Shown: positions 5,793-7,226 of the stretch, piece after piece
Numbering within the stretch: the stretch's first letter is position 1
Layout of the letters: every line of letters starts with the position of its first letter
Assembly: GCA_902797565.1 (NCBI GenBank)
Contig: CADBTO010000028.1
Span: 1-7,226 of the forward strand
DNA: 7,226 nucleotides
Direction of reading: 5' to 3'
From: an uncultured Lachnospiraceae bacterium
Lineage (GTDB): Bacteria > Bacillota > Clostridia > Lachnospirales > Lachnospiraceae
Position numbers and translations under genes: made by a program
Notes under the pieces: model-generated
What the model saw: only the letters and a program-made list of their open reading frames with translations
What the model was told of the DNA's origin: nothing
Databases searched by the model: none

Positions 5793-7204
5793 AGGGTCGT
5801 GTGTTTAACCATATCCCCACCTATACCGGGGACGTTTCAGGTGCGGCATCCGCACTGTATGAGCTTGGTGGGATGGTCGTACTGCATGACCCGTCAGGCT
5901 GTAATTCCACCTATAATACGCACGATGAACTGCGCTGGGCGGACCAGGAAAGCCTGATTTTTATTTCCGGCCTTCGTGAGAGTGATGCGGTATTTGGACG
6001 CGATGAGCCGCTGATCGATGGCATCTGTGAGGCGGCGGGGAAATGGGAGAAGCGGCGACTGAATTTCATCGCCCTTGCAAATTCCCCTGTGCCGGATATC
6101 ATCGGAACGGATTTTGGAGCGATCTGCAGGATCGTGGAGGAACGGACGGGGATCCCGGCGTTTTATATCCAGACCAATGCCATGCACGACTATACTGTGG
6201 GAGCAGGGCAGGCATTCCTGGCGCTCGCCCGGAAACTGGCAGGGCAGGAAGTGGGCGGCGGACAGATGCACCGGACAAAAGCGGGCGGCGGACAGATGGA
6301 TCAGACAATAGCAGGAAGCGGGCAGATGCACCGGACAACAGCAGGCAGAAAACGGGTGAATCTTCTGGGCGTGACCCCGCTGGATTTCCCGCTGCGGGAG
6401 CAGGTGGACGAGCTGGCAGATTTTGTGGAGGCGGCGGGCTGCGAGGTTGCTTCGGTCTGGGCTATGCAGGGGGAGCGGAACGGTTATGCAGATTTTTCAA
6501 GGATTGAGCGCGCATCCAAGGCAGATCTGAACCTTGTGGTTTCATCCACGGGCCTTCTGGCGGCGCAGTATCTGGAAACTGCCTATCGAATGCCTTATGT
6601 CTGCGGGATACCTGTGGACGGCTTTCGGGAGATCCTGGCGGAGCGGCTGGGCGTACAGACGGAGCCTTCGGCAAAGCGTTTCACTGGGCGGGAAGAACCG
6701 GGGGTAAAGCAAACGGCAGAGCAGGCGGGATCGGTGGTGGAGCAATTCACAGAGCGGAAAGAACTGGGGGCGAAGCAAACGGCAGAGTGTTCAACAGCGC
6801 AGACGGCAGCGGCTGAGACAGGCATCTGTGCGGGGAAAATTGCTGTTGTCGGCGAACGTGTCGCGGCGCGGAGCATCGCATGCGGCCTGGCTGCACGGGG
6901 ACGGGATGCCGTGGCGGTCATTACAACGGAGCAGGCGGGCCGGACAGGGCAGGCGGGCCGGGTGGAGCAGGCAGGGGCTCTGCCGGTGCAGGCCCCGCAT
7001 TTTGAAACCGTCATCGTGCGGGACGAAAAACGCTTGCAGGGAATTCTGTCCGGTGCATCAGTCGTGGCTGCGGATCCTTTATATCGCAGTATTCTTGGGA
7101 AAGAGACCCGTTTGGTTCCAGTGCCGCATCTGGCATTTTCCGGAAGGATATTCCGGAGAGGCTGGGTCGATGTGCTGCGCAGTGGCTGGCTGGAATCAAT
7201 CTGA
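5789..7204 (+). CDS. Nitrogenase component 1-like protein (NifD/NifK superfamily)
   Basis: This is a 471-aa nitrogenase component 1-type protein. The family comprises metallocluster-bearing subunits reduced by a NifH-like Fe protein, and includes nitrogenases, NifEN, dark-operative reductases, CfbD and methylthio-alkane reductases. The N-terminal third parallels NifK by eye: SGAASALYELGG, then DPSGC with Cys38 (compare NifK GSQGC), then ESDAVFGRDEPLIDGI at 64-79 (compare EDAAVFGG), then DIIGTDFGAI at 103-112 (compare EVIGDDL). Of the three conserved P-cluster cysteines only Cys38 is kept: residues 1-37 contain no Cys, and the site before IGTD is Ser99-Pro100. Domain II has VNLLGVTPLDFP at 190-201. 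Domain III begins near GKIAVVGERV at 349. Low-complexity repeats interrupt it at about 155-184, 298-341 and 381-398. It is probably not a true nitrogenase; the substrate is unknown. A partner subunit and Fe protein are expected downstream (inference). Confidence 0.85.
   Translation: MKGRVFNHIPTYTGDVSGAASALYELGGMVVLHDPSGCNSTYNTHDELRWADQESLIFISGLRESDAVFGRDEPLIDGICEAAGKWEKRRLNFIALANSPVPDIIGTDFGAICRIVEERTGIPAFYIQTNAMHDYTVGAGQAFLALARKLAGQEVGGGQMHRTKAGGGQMDQTIAGSGQMHRTTAGRKRVNLLGVTPLDFPLREQVDELADFVEAAGCEVASVWAMQGERNGYADFSRIERASKADLNLVVSSTGLLAAQYLETAYRMPYVCGIPVDGFREILAERLGVQTEPSAKRFTGREEPGVKQTAEQAGSVVEQFTERKELGAKQTAECSTAQTAAAETGICAGKIAVVGERVAARSIACGLAARGRDAVAVITTEQAGRTGQAGRVEQAGALPVQAPHFETVIVRDEKRLQGILSGASVVAADPLYRSILGKETRLVPVPHLAFSGRIFRRGWVDVLRSGWLESI
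6251..6340 (+). repeat. Three 30-bp tandem repeats in the nitrogenase-like gene
   Basis: Units at 6251-6280, 6281-6310 and 6311-6340 each encode a decapeptide of the form (V/A)G(G/S)GQMxxTx: VGGGQMHRTK, AGGGQMDQTI, AGSGQMHRTT. A partial AG(R) continues after them. The block sits between the end of domain I (ARKLAGQE) and the first strand of domain II (RVNLLGV), where a linker is expected. The repeats are imperfect but clearly related at the DNA level. Confidence 0.92.
6680..6811 (+). repeat. Two diverged 66-bp repeats in the nitrogenase-like gene
   Basis: Residues 298-319 and 320-341 form two 22-residue units that share the FTxRxExGxKQTAE pattern. The 15-mer AAGCAAACGGCAGAG is identical at 6707-6721 and 6773-6787, exactly 66 bp apart. 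The second half of the units has diverged. The block lies between ILAERLGVQT and GKIAVVGERV, at the junction of domains II and III. Confidence 0.85.
6929..6982 (+). repeat. Three 18-bp repeats (xQAGxx) in the nitrogenase-like gene
   Basis: Units at 6929-6946, 6947-6964 and 6965-6982 encode EQAGRT, GQAGRV and EQAGAL, with a shared GCAGGCGGGCCGG core in the first two. They follow the strand ending VAVITT and precede the strand FETVIVRD, and so occupy a surface loop in domain III (inference). Confidence 0.8.
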
Positions 7205-7216
7205 CGGAAAAGATTC

Positions 7217-7226
7217 GGGGGAGAAG
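7217..7226 (+). promoter_or_regulatory. Ribosome-binding site for a gene just beyond the right edge
   Basis: GGGGGAGAAG begins 13 nt after the stop of the nitrogenase-like gene and runs to the last base of the window. Its position implies that another co-directional gene starts within about 10 nt outside. By family habit a second component 1 subunit or a NifH-like ATPase is likely (inference). Confidence 0.6.

Noticed and set aside
5789..7204. True nitrogenase NifD or NifK
   Set aside because: Two of three P-cluster cysteines are absent and domain similarity is confined to general superfamily motifs; no nif accessory genes are in the window.

Overview
The window reads as a chromosomal segment from a Gram-positive anaerobe of the Clostridia, most likely Lachnospiraceae (inference). 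The reasons are the Rpn-type putative transposase at the left edge, of a form I associate with that family; GC-rich coding sequence with short AT-rich gaps; purine-rich Shine-Dalgarno sites; and a Firmicutes-type nitrogenase-like protein at the right edge. All convincing genes are on the + strand and nearly contiguous, and no gene-free stretch exceeds 300 bases.

Layout: (1) 1-582 is the C-terminal part of an Rpn family nuclease/putative transposase, cut by the window edge and carrying four 21-bp heptad repeats. (2) 595-3123 is hypF, starting 12 nt after that gene stops. (3) 3184-3396 is hypC. (4) 3472-4605 is hypD. (5) 4645-5652 is hypE, ending in the expected C-terminal Cys. (6) A small unrecognised ORF of about 48 codons, ending at 5792, begins around the hypE stop. 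(7) 5789-7204 is a nitrogenase component 1-like protein (NifD/NifK superfamily), joined to the small ORF by an ATGA overlap. (8) A strong ribosome-binding site at the right edge announces another gene just outside.

HypF, HypE, HypC and HypD together form the known pathway that turns carbamoyl phosphate into cyanide ligands and assembles the Fe(CN)2(CO) unit of [NiFe]-hydrogenases. The nickel-insertion genes hypA and hypB and any hydrogenase subunit are absent from the window, though they could lie elsewhere. What follows hypE in the same apparent operon is instead a nitrogenase-like subunit that keeps only one of the three cysteines that normally bind the P-cluster. Whether the Fe(CN)2(CO) pathway serves this nitrogenase-like system or is merely adjacent to it is the main open question.

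A second theme is in-frame repeat expansion. The Rpn gene, hypF and the nitrogenase-like gene all carry tandem or duplicated low-complexity segments, placed where the families normally have linkers or loops. All of them preserve the reading frame.
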